From JBGPLJ01 sp041486385 (GTDB lineage: Bacteria; Pseudomonadota; Gammaproteobacteria; Steroidobacterales; Steroidobacteraceae), in the NCBI GenBank assembly GCA_041486385.1, contig JBGPLJ010000188.1:1-7235 (forward strand): a stretch of DNA of 7,235 bases, given 5' to 3'. A program made the translations under genes and the position numbers. Shown here piece after piece: positions 1 to 6,964 of this stretch. The notes beneath the pieces are model-generated. The model saw only the letters and a program-made list of their open reading frames with translations. It ran no database searches and was not told the DNA's origin. Position 1 is the stretch's first letter. Every line of letters begins with the position of its first letter.

Positions 1-234
1 GTCGATGAAATCGACGGAGCCCAGTAGTTCGCCTGAATCCCCGACGGCTGCGAAAACACTGATCGCCGACTTGCCGACCCTCGTAGCAACATCCCGCAAC
101 ATGCCGTAGTAGTCAGGTTGCTCATCGACCTTCGGCATTCCAGGGAGACTCGCATACACGTCGACCGTCAACTGACCGAGTCGTGAAAACTCTTCGGGCT
201 TGACCTTGCGAATACGGTAGTTGCTATATTGCAT
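1..234 (-). CDS. GNAT family N-acetyltransferase, N-terminal part (runs off left edge)
   Basis: The minus strand from 234 to the window edge gives 78 open codons with no stop, starting MQYSNYRIRKVKPEEFSRLG. The stretch YASLPGMPKVDEQPDYYGML followed by a strand ending GELLGSVDFID matches the N-terminal half of GNAT acetyltransferases, where a hydrophobic strand before the acetyl-CoA site reads like 'G.LLG.V.F'. These enzymes move an acetyl group from acetyl-CoA to an amine, and act in the cytoplasm. The substrate cannot be told, and the acetyl-CoA-binding motif (R/Q-x-x-G-x-G/A) would lie beyond the edge. The ATG at 234-232 is preceded on its strand by GGAAAGGA (plus-strand 243-250) at a suitable distance, which supports this start. 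The gene is divergent from the GlxA-type regulator at 339, which makes it a candidate target. The family call is fairly sure; the substrate is unknown. Confidence 0.82.
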   Translation of the reverse strand, partial: MQYSNYRIRKVKPEEFSRLGQLTVDVYASLPGMPKVDEQPDYYGMLRDVATRVGKSAISVFAAVGDSGELLGSVDFID

Positions 235-289
235 GTGCCTTGTCCTTTCCTGATGCGCCCACCGTAGCTCTAACTTGCTGGATCCGCTA

Positions 290-317
290 TTGGCAGGATC
301 GCCACAGTTGATACTAT
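290..317 (+). promoter_or_regulatory. Possible sigma70-like promoter of the GlxA-type regulator
   Basis: TTGGCA at 290-295 (one mismatch to TTGACA) is followed after 16 bases by TACTAT at 312-317 (two mismatches to TATAAT). Transcription would begin near 324 and leave a very short leader before the start codon at 339, with AAGGG at 326-330 as the ribosome binding site. The position fits, but the match is only moderate and such matches arise by chance. Confidence 0.28.
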
Positions 318-326
318 TGTTGCCAA
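290..326. repeat. Inverted repeat TTGGCA-N25-TGCCAA in the divergent gap; possible operator
   Basis: The arms TTGGCA (290-295) and TGCCAA (321-326) are perfect inverted copies with centres 31 bases apart, about three helical turns. CTATTG also occurs twice as a direct repeat (287-292 and 314-319). The left arm covers the candidate -35 box and the right arm abuts the ribosome binding site of the regulator. That layout would suit a self-repressing dimeric regulator, but six-base arms at this spacing can be chance. Confidence 0.22.
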
Positions 327-338
327 AGGGTACCTGCC

Positions 339-1301
339 ATGAAGATCCATGTACTCGCGCTCGATGGGGTTTTCGACACAGGCTTGGCGGTGTTGCTCGA
401 CGCCTTTCAGACGGCGAACGAACTCGCGGAGATGTCGGGCATGTCATCGCCGCGATTTGAGGTCGCAATCGTGAGCGTGCGTCGAGCCGTCAAGACTTCG
501 CAGGGTTTCACCGTTCCCGTCAGTGCCGTTAACCAACGGAGCATTCCTGATTGGGTCGTCGTTCCGGCTCTTGGATTCAAGATGCCGGAGCCGCTGCAGG
601 CGGCACTGCAACGAGCCGATGTGGCCGATGCGGTCAAGGCACTTCGCGTGTGGGCCGACCGAGGCGCAAGGACTGCGGCAGCGTGCATCGGCACTTTCGT
701 GCTCGCCGAATCGGGGCTGCTCGATAACCACGAGGCGACCACGACCTGGTGGCTCTCTCCGCTCTTCCGGCAGCGCTACCCGCGCGTGCGCGTCGATGAA
801 TCGCGCATGATCGTGAGCTCCGGGAAAGTGGTCACAGCCGGTGCTGCCCTGAGCCACATGGATCTGGCGTTGTGGCTCATCCGCCAGAAGAGCCCACGAC
901 TTTCTGCTTTGACCGCAAAGTATCTGGTGGTCGACTCGAGACCTTCACAGTCTGCCTATGTCCTGGCGGATCATCTGGCCCACGCTGATCCACTGGTCGA
1001 GCGGTTTGAACGTTGGGCGCGCGGTCGACTGATGCACGGGTTCGCGCTCGACGCCGCAGCGACAGCGACGGGATCGAGCAAAAGAACGCTGGCTCGCCGA
1101 ATGCATGCGGTACTCGGGAAATCGCCGCTGTCCTACTTCCAGGAACTGCGCGTCGAGCGCGCGGTGCATCTTCTCAAGACGACCGATGAGAGCGTCGATG
1201 AAATTGCTGCCAGGGTTGGCTATGGAGATGGCGTCACACTCAGAAATCTTCTGCGTCGTCGCCTTGGGCATGGAGTCAGGGACATCAGAAGGAGCCACTG
1301 A
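339..1301 (+). CDS. GlxA-type transcriptional regulator (DJ-1/PfpI domain plus AraC helix-turn-helix)
   Basis: This 320-residue protein has the two-part layout of GlxA regulators. Residues about 3-185 form a DJ-1/PfpI (glutamine amidotransferase-like) domain. Its nucleophile-elbow segment AAACIGTFVLAESGLL places a Cys at 116, followed by the family's TTTWW stretch at 134-138. Residues about 218-318 form an AraC-type DNA-binding domain with two helix-turn-helix units: DAAATATGSSKRTLARRM at 238-255, and the unit from VDEIAARVGYGD at 286-297 on. Length is typical. In this family the DJ-1 part is thought to sense a ligand or serve as a dimerisation domain rather than act as an enzyme; whether Cys116 matters here is unknown. 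The ATG at 339 has AAGGG at 326-330, eight bases upstream. It is divergent from the GNAT gene and tail-to-tail with the M24 peptidase gene, with only 22 bases between them. The ligand and targets cannot be read from sequence. Confidence 0.93.
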   Translation: MKIHVLALDGVFDTGLAVLLDAFQTANELAEMSGMSSPRFEVAIVSVRRAVKTSQGFTVPVSAVNQRSIPDWVVVPALGFKMPEPLQAALQRADVADAVKALRVWADRGARTAAACIGTFVLAESGLLDNHEATTTWWLSPLFRQRYPRVRVDESRMIVSSGKVVTAGAALSHMDLALWLIRQKSPRLSALTAKYLVVDSRPSQSAYVLADHLAHADPLVERFERWARGRLMHGFALDAAATATGSSKRTLARRMHAVLGKSPLSYFQELRVERAVHLLKTTDESVDEIAARVGYGDGVTLRNLLRRRLGHGVRDIRRSH

Positions 1302-1323
1302 CGGCACTAGCTGCTGATATGAC

Positions 1324-2580
1324 TTAGATCGGCCGATCGATCGAGGCGGCCAACGGTGTGAAGAGCTTCGGGCCTGCTTCGGTCATGTACCAGCAGTCCT
1401 CCATGCGGATGCCAAACTCGCCTGGAATATAGATCCCGGGCTCGTCGGAGAAGCACATACCGGCTTCGAGTGGAGTCGTATCGCTGCGCACGAGATAGGG
1501 AGGCTCGTGACCGTCCATGCCGATTCCGTGCCCCGTTCGATGCGACGTCCCTGGCAAACCGTAGTCCTTGCTCCACCCCTTACCCTCGTAGTACGCGCGC
1601 ACGGCCTTGTCGACGGCGCCGACGGGGATGCCGATCTTCGCCGTCTCGAGAGCAATCTCCTGGCCGCGCTTGACCGTGTTCCAAACCTCGCGCTGACGGG
1701 TCGAAGGTTCGCCGAAGATCCAGCTTCTGGAAATATCCGACTGGTAACCGTGAACGGAACAGCCGGTATCGACGAGCACGACGGATCCCTTGCGTATCGT
1801 CTGCGGCTTGACCGAACCGTGCGGATAGGCGCTCGCTTCGTTCAAGAGCACCAGCGAAAATTCGTGCGAGCCGCCCAACGCCTCGGTCGCCTCCACCAGA
1901 ATCTTCATGATGTCGGAGCCGCTCATGCCCGCTTCGATGTGTCCGTGAACGTGTCTGATTGCAGCGAGCGTGACGTTGTTAGCTGACTGCATCAACGCAA
2001 GCTCTGCCGGCGATTTGACGATGCGACACGCGCGGACGAGCTCATCGCCTGAAACAATCTCGCGTCCCGTGCCCCACGCCTTGGTGACGCGATCGATGAT
2101 GAAGAAACGCGTCGTCCCTTCCACGGCAAGCGGGCCTGCGGCCACCGCGTGATCGCGTAGTGCGCTGGCGATGAGATCGAAGGGACTCTCATCCTCCTTC
2201 CAGGGTCGTACGTCGGCAGCAATCTTCAGCGTTTCGCGGATGGAGGGCTCTTCGAAGAAAGGCGTGACGACGACGACTCCGCCCTCGGCAGGGATCAATG
2301 CAGCGGTCGTCCTCTCGGACCTCCACCAGTGAATGCCCGTGAAATATTGTAGCGACGATCCCGCCTCAACCAGGAGTGCCGCGACCTTCCGCTGCTGCAT
2401 CAGCGATTGAAGCTTCGCGATCCGCGCGGCGTGCTCCTGTGCGGTGATCGGCTGAGCGCCCTTGGTGAGCGAGCTCAGAGGCTTCGCTCGTGAGTCGGTC
2501 GCGTGCACCCCTGCGCTGGCTGCAAGTGCCACGCCGGCGGTAGTCATTCCGAAGAATTGTCGTCTGGAAACTGTCGTCAT
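1324..2580 (-). CDS. Tat-exported M24 family metallopeptidase (Xaa-Pro aminopeptidase/creatinase-like)
   Basis: The 418-residue product begins with a twin-arginine signal: SRRQFFGM at 5-12, then a hydrophobic stretch (TTAGVALAASAGVHA) ending near residue 27. It should therefore be exported folded to the periplasm. A creatinase-type N-terminal domain spans about 48-185 and the pita-bread M24 catalytic domain about 195-405. All five expected metal ligands are visible: Asp271 (VLVDTG), Asp282 (QSDISR), His351 (HRTGHGIG), Glu380 (SDEPGIYI) and Glu394 (IRMED). His254 (YPHG) and His358 (GHEPP) sit where the family has its active-site histidines. It should thus be a working two-metal hydrolase, probably an aminopeptidase removing residues before proline or a dipeptidase; creatinase-like activity is not excluded. 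The ATG at 2580 has GGGAG (plus-strand 2587-2591) six bases upstream. It is divergent from the propeller gene at 2720. Export is less usual for this family, many of whose members are cytoplasmic. Confidence 0.93.
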   Translation of the reverse strand: MTTVSRRQFFGMTTAGVALAASAGVHATDSRAKPLSSLTKGAQPITAQEHAARIAKLQSLMQQRKVAALLVEAGSSLQYFTGIHWWRSERTTAALIPAEGGVVVVTPFFEEPSIRETLKIAADVRPWKEDESPFDLIASALRDHAVAAGPLAVEGTTRFFIIDRVTKAWGTGREIVSGDELVRACRIVKSPAELALMQSANNVTLAAIRHVHGHIEAGMSGSDIMKILVEATEALGGSHEFSLVLLNEASAYPHGSVKPQTIRKGSVVLVDTGCSVHGYQSDISRSWIFGEPSTRQREVWNTVKRGQEIALETAKIGIPVGAVDKAVRAYYEGKGWSKDYGLPGTSHRTGHGIGMDGHEPPYLVRSDTTPLEAGMCFSDEPGIYIPGEFGIRMEDCWYMTEAGPKLFTPLAASIDRPI

Positions 2581-2662
2581 CGGATTCTCCCAAACGGAAC
2601 TGCCCTCTATTGGATGCCCGAGCGGTCACTCTGTCTACAGTATCCGCATTCACGCTCCGAGT

Positions 2663-2690
2663 TTGACTACGACTCAGGTCTGCGTATAAC
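2663..2690 (+). promoter_or_regulatory. Sigma70-like promoter of the PD40 propeller gene
   Basis: TTGACT at 2663-2668 and TATAAC at 2685-2690 are separated by 16 bases, and each box matches the consensus in five of six positions. Initiation would fall near 2697 and give a leader of about 23 bases before the ATG at 2720. This is the best promoter-like match I see in the window, and it points toward the propeller gene. A second TTGACA at 2695-2700 has no -10 box at a proper distance. Confidence 0.5.
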
Positions 2691-2719
2691 CATGTTGACA
2701 GCTGCTGGGCATCAAATAC

Positions 2720-4518
2720 ATGCGGACATCGTCGTCACTTCTCTTGCTATTGGTCTCTGGCATCGCGAACGGCGCCGCTGCGGCCCCGACATCGCCCGAA
2801 CCGACTCAGTACACAATTGCCTTCGCAAGTTTTGCGCCGCTCAACACGGATCTATTCATCGCCGACGCAGACGGCAGCAACGCGCACCCGCTGCTCGCTC
2901 ACCCTGACCTCGATTGCAACGCTTCGTTTTCGGCCGATGGCCGATGGATCGTCTTTACCTCGCGTCGCGGCGGTTCGTCGGACATCTATCGCGCGCATCC
3001 GGATGGCACCGGCCTCGAGCGACTGACCGACGATCCCGCGTTTGACGTCAAGCGACGCTGTCTCCCGACGCGAAGCGGCTGGCGTTCGTCTCGAATCGCA
3101 GCGGGCAGGCGGACATCTGGATCCTGAATCTCAAGTCGAAGGTGCTCAAGAATCTGACCAACACGCCGGCCGGTGAATTTCGTCCGGCGTGGTCACCGGA
3201 TGGAAAGTGGCTGGCTTTTTCATCGGACCGTGAGTCCACTCGGCCCCGTGGCAATGGTGGCTTCGAGACGGTCCACTCCACGGAACTCTACGTTGTCAGG
3301 TCCGATGGCGCGCAACAGCGTCGCTTGACGAACGATCAGGCATTCGCGGGCAGCCCTTCCTGGTCCGCCGATGGCCAGAGCCTCGTGTTCTACCGCGCGA
3401 CTATTGCCGAAGTCGACCACATCACGAGCCCGCGTCGTCTGCGTGGCATCACGCAAATCGCAACGCTCAATCTGCGGGCCGCGGAACGTCACGATTTGAC
3501 GTCGGGGCCCGGGGAGAAATGGTCGCCGCGCTGGTTGGCAGGCGATCGAGTGGCCTATGTGTCGGGCGGTCCCGACGGCGGCATCGAGCGTACTGGTGAA
3601 ATAGCGGGTGCGCGCGGGGAGTTCGGCAGCCCAAGCTGGACAGCCGACGGTCGACGCATGGTCTTTCATCGCGAGGTCGATCACGAGTGGCCGCCACATC
3701 GCACCGTGCATAGCCTCGACGCGCAATTCAACCTCGTGCGCACGGGAGTGTTTCCTTCCTTTTCGCCGGCGGGTGATCGCATGATCAGCAATGACCGGAC
3801 GGCAGGGATTCTTCAGAACAGCATTCTCGTGATGAATGCCGATGGGTCGAATCGTTCAGTGCTGTTTTCGGCGCCCGACAAAAGTGCGCTAGCGCCTGCG
3901 TGGTCGCCGCGCGGGAGCGACATCGCCTTTTCGATAGGGCACTTTTTCCAGATGGTTACAGGTCCTGCGCGGGGTTCCATCGCCATCGTTCACATCGACG
4001 GCACAGGCCTGCAGCTGCTCACGGACGACTCGGTCAATTGCGGTTTTCCCAGTTGGTCTCGCGACGGCGAGCAGATCGTCTATCGAGCGTCGGGGGCGAG
4101 CGAGCATGGCCTCTTTGTGATCGATATCCGTACGCATGCAAGCCGGCTGCTGACGAGCTCGGCCGCGCACGACAATTTTCCTGCGTGGTCGCCGACGAGC
4201 GATGTCATCGCATTCACCAGCGATCGCGACGGCGATTACGAGGTCTACACCATTCGAGCGAACGGCATGGACTTGCAGCGCTTGACTCACTCGCCAGGCA
4301 ACGACGCGCACAACTCCTGGTCACCAGATGGCAAATGGATCGCCTTCACCAGTCAACGGGGAGGTTTCAAGGATGAGTCGGCACTCCATCCCTACAATCC
4401 TCAGCCCTATGGCGACATCTATGTGATGCATGCCGACGGTTCGGACGTTCGGCAGCTGACCGACGATCAGTTCGAAGAATCGACGCCTGTTTGGGCACCC
4501 CTAAGGGGCGTGCAGTAA
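2720..4518 (+). pseudogene. Secreted TolB-like PD40 beta-propeller protein, split by a one-base frameshift
   Basis: The first frame (2720-3127) starts with a Sec signal peptide (RTSSSLLLLLVSGIANGAAA) and reads propeller sequence to about residue 109 (TDDPAFD), then turns to nonsense. The homologous reading continues one frame over from 3049 as QATLSPDAKRLAFVSNRSG and stays open to 4518; that frame has a stop at 3043-3045, so the switch lies between about 3041 and 3054. Adding one base near 3047 yields a single 599-residue protein. It carries about twelve PD40 signatures (like AWSPDGKWLAF), near residues 69, 113, 156, 213, 270, 305, 347, 393, 444, 488, 532 and 590. This would suit two six-bladed propellers (inference). 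Such TolB-like propellers act in the periplasm or at the outer membrane as binding scaffolds; I see no added catalytic domain. The GTG at 3142 is only an internal codon. The Shine-Dalgarno before 2720 is weak. A sequencing error is as likely as a true mutation, because the sequence after the shift is not decayed. Confidence 0.85.
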
Positions 4519-4665
4519 GCGGCTGAGTTCGGCCCACATGAGACAGCGACCCTATCGAATTGCTCCGCATAGCGGCCATTCAAATCTATGCGACCAACCC
4601 CCGATGCGCAGGCGTCGCTCGATTTCACCTCGTCGTGGAGATTGCTCGGTGTCCGGAGCCAGTGG

Positions 4666-4906
4666 CGACGCTGCCGTAAGGGCCCTGACGAACAGCCACC
4701 CCGATCCGGTCCCCAAAGCACGTGGATTGTCTCGACATGGCCCACCGGTACTTGCGCCACCATCGCTTGGTTCGGGGAAACAAAAGGATCCAACTCCGCG
4801 AGCGCGCGCCCTTGTGAGTTCACCCCGGTAGACATTCCCCATCGCGCACCCGATTGATCGCCTCCCAGTCGCTGCTGGCCAGCAGCAGCAGATCCGCTTG
4901 TTCCGA
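4666..4906 (-). pseudogene. Decayed C-terminal remnant of an apolipoprotein N-acyltransferase-like (CN-hydrolase) protein
   Basis: Three minus-strand frames in turn give pieces that line up with the end of a carbon-nitrogen hydrolase of the Lnt type. Plus-strand 4906-4856 reads SEQADLLLLASSDWEAI, like the family's 'GADLLL.PS.DW.AI'. Plus-strand 4838-4716 reads GMSTGVNSQGRALAELDPF and then VSPNQAMVAQVPVGHVETIH, like the segment with 'S...D..GR.LA..D.F' and 'VP..G..T.Y'. Plus-strand 4713-4666 reads GTGSGWLFVRALTAAS, like the closing 'GDWFGWL' membrane segment. About 20 residues that the family has after DW.AI, including the FRA.EN stretch, are missing. Intact members are inner-membrane enzymes that acylate lipoproteins or relatives of unknown substrate; this copy cannot be functional. 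The flanks 4519-4665 and 4907-5090 hold no gene I can support and may be further degraded parts of it. Recognition is from memory of the family pattern, so confidence is moderate. Confidence 0.5.
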
Positions 4907-4949
4907 GCGCCGTTGGATACCATCGCGCAGCGATACGCGTTTCGTAGTC

Positions 4950-4970
4950 GCGCCCGCCGCGGCGCCCGCC
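4950..4970. repeat. Short direct repeat GCGCCCGCC, two copies
   Basis: GCGCCCGCC occurs at 4950-4958 and again at 4962-4970, a 12-base period. It lies in the non-coding stretch next to the acyltransferase remnant. Replication slippage in GC-rich sequence explains it, and no function is implied. Confidence 0.4.
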
Positions 4971-5096
4971 AAACACTTGCCAAATCTTGGGACCGCCGGA
5001 ACGCGTGCCATTGGTCCTCTTCGCATATCGGGTGGAATACCTAAGTAGAAGACACGCTGGTGATCGCATCGTGAAGCCCTACACTCAGCAAAAAAG

Positions 5097-5101
5097 GGAG
5101 G
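5097..5101 (+). promoter_or_regulatory. Shine-Dalgarno GGAGG that fixes a GTG start
   Basis: GGAGG (within AAGGGAGGTG) lies six bases before the GTG at 5108. No in-frame ATG follows until well past the signal peptide, so this site decides that translation starts at GTG. Confidence 0.7.
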
Positions 5102-5107
5102 TGCAAC

Positions 5108-6130
5108 GTGACGTCCAAACACAATGCTTGTTTCTCTCGCGCGCCGTCGTTAGCGCTCCTGGCGGCGTTGGCATTGGCCTCGGCTGTGCCGCTGATCAGT
5201 AAGGCGCAAGAAAAGGTAGATATACCCTCTCGAACGCCAAGCACGTGGAGCGAGTACGCGCACGGTCAGGGTGCTGCGGTGACAGTCGTCGGCTATCTGT
5301 ATCTGCCGAGCGGCGCAAAAGGGCCAGTGCCAGCAGTGATCCTCAAGCACGGAAGCGCCGGGCTAGCGGGGGCGCAGGGCGACAATATCCGCAAGTGGGC
5401 CAAGAGCCTGAACGACTGGGGTATGGCAGCCTTCGTCGTCGACAGTTTCGGGCCGCGCGGTATTGGCGAAAGCGCGAGTGACCAAAGCAAGCTGCGGAGT
5501 CTGGCTGATCTTGCCGACGCCTTTGCGGCGCTGAAGGTGCTGGCGGCCAATCCGCGCATAGACTCCGGCCGCATCGGTATCATCGGCTGGTCGCGCGGCG
5601 GCGCGGTTGCGATGGAGACAGCGCTGGAAAGCGCACGACTGGCGGTGCTGGCGCCCGCCGATCCCAAGTTCGCTGCTCATATCGTGTTTTATGGAATGGC
5701 TTCGCCACAGTACCGTGACACAGCCACCGACCATGCACCGCTGCTCTTCTTGCATGGCGATGCGGACAACATCGTGCCGGTCGGACCCACACGGGAATTT
5801 GCCGACTGGATTCAGACGCAGGGCAACTCAGTCACCTTCCAGACCTATCCAGGCGTCTATCATGACTTTGACGTGGAAGGGGGCATCGACGGATCCGTCA
5901 ATCGGGTCGAGACAGCCCGCAACTGCGACGTGGTCGTCGATTTTTCCACCGGCCAAATTGTCCGGATGAACAACAAACCCGTGACCGGCGTCTCCGGGCT
6001 AGCCCTGATCCGGTATATGCGAAGCTGCATGCAGCGCGGCGCCGAGCTGCATCCTAATGCCGTGGCACGCGCCGATGCGCTGGAGAGGGTGCGCAGCTTC
6101 CTGGTCCAGACCTTCCACATTCCGGGATGA
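5108..6130 (+). CDS. Secreted dienelactone hydrolase-like alpha/beta hydrolase
   Basis: The 340-residue product starts at GTG and carries a Sec signal peptide (hydrophobic SLALLAALALASAVPLI at 14-30, likely cut after SKA at 31-33), so it should act in the periplasm or outside. The alpha/beta hydrolase fold follows: VPAVILKHGSAG at 74-85 forms the strand and oxyanion region. GIIGWSRGGA at 157-166 is the nucleophile elbow with Ser162; LLFLHGDADNIVP at 212-224 carries the acid, most likely Asp220; and His252 (VYHDFD) completes the triad. Residues 260-320 form an extra C-terminal stretch with Cys272 and Cys307 that could be disulfide-bonded. The elbow Ser, where classical dienelactone hydrolases use Cys, points to an esterase-like or other serine hydrolase rather than a true dienelactone hydrolase. 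The substrate is unknown. It stands alone on its strand, tail-to-tail with the CAP gene. Confidence 0.9.
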   Translation: MTSKHNACFSRAPSLALLAALALASAVPLISKAQEKVDIPSRTPSTWSEYAHGQGAAVTVVGYLYLPSGAKGPVPAVILKHGSAGLAGAQGDNIRKWAKSLNDWGMAAFVVDSFGPRGIGESASDQSKLRSLADLADAFAALKVLAANPRIDSGRIGIIGWSRGGAVAMETALESARLAVLAPADPKFAAHIVFYGMASPQYRDTATDHAPLLFLHGDADNIVPVGPTREFADWIQTQGNSVTFQTYPGVYHDFDVEGGIDGSVNRVETARNCDVVVDFSTGQIVRMNNKPVTGVSGLALIRYMRSCMQRGAELHPNAVARADALERVRSFLVQTFHIPG

Positions 6131-6161
6131 GTGGAGGAGGCGTTGCGCAGCGACCCAATGC

Positions 6162-6182
6162 AGCACCGATCTGTGCGGTGCT
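6162..6182. other. Hairpin-forming inverted repeat after the hydrolase gene
   Basis: AGCACCG (6162-6168) and CGGTGCT (6176-6182) are perfect inverted copies around a seven-base loop, 31 bases after the hydrolase stop. No T-rich run follows on either strand, so it is not a standard Rho-independent terminator; it could protect the mRNA 3' end or be chance. The rest of 6131-6378, between the two convergent genes, shows nothing I can name. Confidence 0.3.
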
Positions 6183-6378
6183 CACGGAGATCGAGGTGAT
6201 CGCTGATTTGAGTCGGCGTGCTACATAGCCGCGGGAGTACGCGTTTGGAAAAGTTTGAGCGGGCATCAGTTAGCTATCATCGCTGCTTGAACCGCCCGAG
6301 AGCGGTCACTCGCGACCGGGAGCAAGGGGTAAATAGCGGCCATCCCCAGGTAGCTCTTGGCGAAGCCGTGAGACCTAT

Positions 6379-6906
6379 CTACCGCCGCGGCTCGGCCAAG
6401 TCCTGTACCCAATAGATCGCGCCGCGCTTGCGGCCGACCGCGAATGCGATACCCATTTCGCGAAATCGCGGCTCCATGATGTTGGCGCAGTGACCGGGGC
6501 TCGCCAGCCAACCGCTCACCACTTCCTCCGCTGACTCCGGTGCATAGGCGATGTTCTCGCCCGTCAAGAGTGAACGATAGCCAAGCCGTGCGAGGCGCTC
6601 CTTCGGGACGCTGCCGTCCATGCCCGTGTGCTCGAAGTAGTCATAGCGCGCCATGTCGAACGCATGTTCCTGCGCCGCCCGGTCCAGGAGCGGCGAGGCA
6701 GCGAGAGGAGTTGTGGCAGCGAAGCGCTCATGGCCACACCGCCGTGATCCGGCGCGTGCGTGGTTGACGAGACGCAGGACGCGCTCGCGGATGGTGGCGC
6801 TCGAAGCTCGGCCGACGGTGACGCTGGCGGAGGTTTGCGTCACCACCAGCGCAAGCGCGACAACGAGCAGAGTGCTGCGTACCCGAGACATGGGCCAAGA
6901 AAACAC
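6379..6906 (-). CDS. Secreted CAP-domain protein (YkwD/SCP-like)
   Basis: The product is 175 residues from GTG at 6906, or 170 from the in-frame ATG at 6891. The ATG is the more natural start because it opens a clean Sec signal peptide (MSRVRSTLLVVALALVVTQT), but neither start has a good Shine-Dalgarno. A complete CAP (cysteine-rich secretory/antigen 5/PR-1) domain covers about 38-172, numbered from the GTG. Its marks are AAQEHAFDMA with His81, YFEHTGMDG with His93, GENIAYAP with Glu117, SPGHCANIM with His139, and the closing strand IYWVQDL. The His/Glu set forms the CAP cavity, which binds metal in some members. Cys57 and Cys140 sit where bacterial members usually form a disulfide. It should be periplasmic or extracellular; bacterial CAP proteins have no single agreed activity. 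An unrecognised gene ends 58 bases upstream of the GTG on the same strand, so co-transcription is possible. Confidence 0.92.
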   Translation of the reverse strand: MFSWPMSRVRSTLLVVALALVVTQTSASVTVGRASSATIRERVLRLVNHARAGSRRCGHERFAATTPLAASPLLDRAAQEHAFDMARYDYFEHTGMDGSVPKERLARLGYRSLLTGENIAYAPESAEEVVSGWLASPGHCANIMEPRFREMGIAFAVGRKRGAIYWVQDLAEPRR

Positions 6907-6964
6907 TTAGTTGAGCGTTAGAGCGACACGGAATCCCACGCCACCGCGGCTGTCCTCGAGCGTT

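Noticed and set aside
407..857. Long minus-strand open frames across the regulator gene
   Set aside because: They are antisense to a clearly recognised GlxA-type regulator and reflect GC-rich codon use.
1327..1338. Palindrome GATCGGCCGATC between convergent genes, as a two-way terminator
   Set aside because: It lies within the last codons of the M24 gene and has no T-run on either side; the overlapping GATC repeats look like coding chance.
3041..3054. Programmed -1 ribosomal frameshift in the propeller gene
   Set aside because: There is no slippery heptamer of the X-XXY-YYZ type at the switch and no evident downstream stem; mutation or sequencing error is simpler.
3142..4518. A separate gene starting at GTG 3142
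   Set aside because: The GTG lies inside a continuous propeller blade whose sequence begins upstream at 3049, and it has no signal peptide; it is the rest of the frameshifted gene.
4588..4857. An 89-codon plus-strand open frame
   Set aside because: Its composition is ordinary antisense of the acyltransferase remnant, with no recognisable motif and no convincing ribosome binding site.
4871..4886. Perfect 16-base palindrome GCTGCTGGCCAGCAGC
   Set aside because: It falls on the minus-strand codons for Leu-Leu-Leu-Ala-Ser-Ser of the acyltransferase remnant, so codon choice explains it; no regulatory role is needed.
4467..5069. A 200-codon open frame on the minus strand in the gap between the propeller and hydrolase genes
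   Set aside because: It overlaps the 3' end of the propeller gene, and only its middle part (about residues 78-118) has family-like sequence; the rest is out of frame with the adjoining family matches, so the frame as a whole is not a gene.
6266..6511. An 81-codon minus-strand open frame overlapping the CAP gene end
   Set aside because: It overlaps the conserved C-terminal half of the CAP gene in another frame and has no recognisable features.
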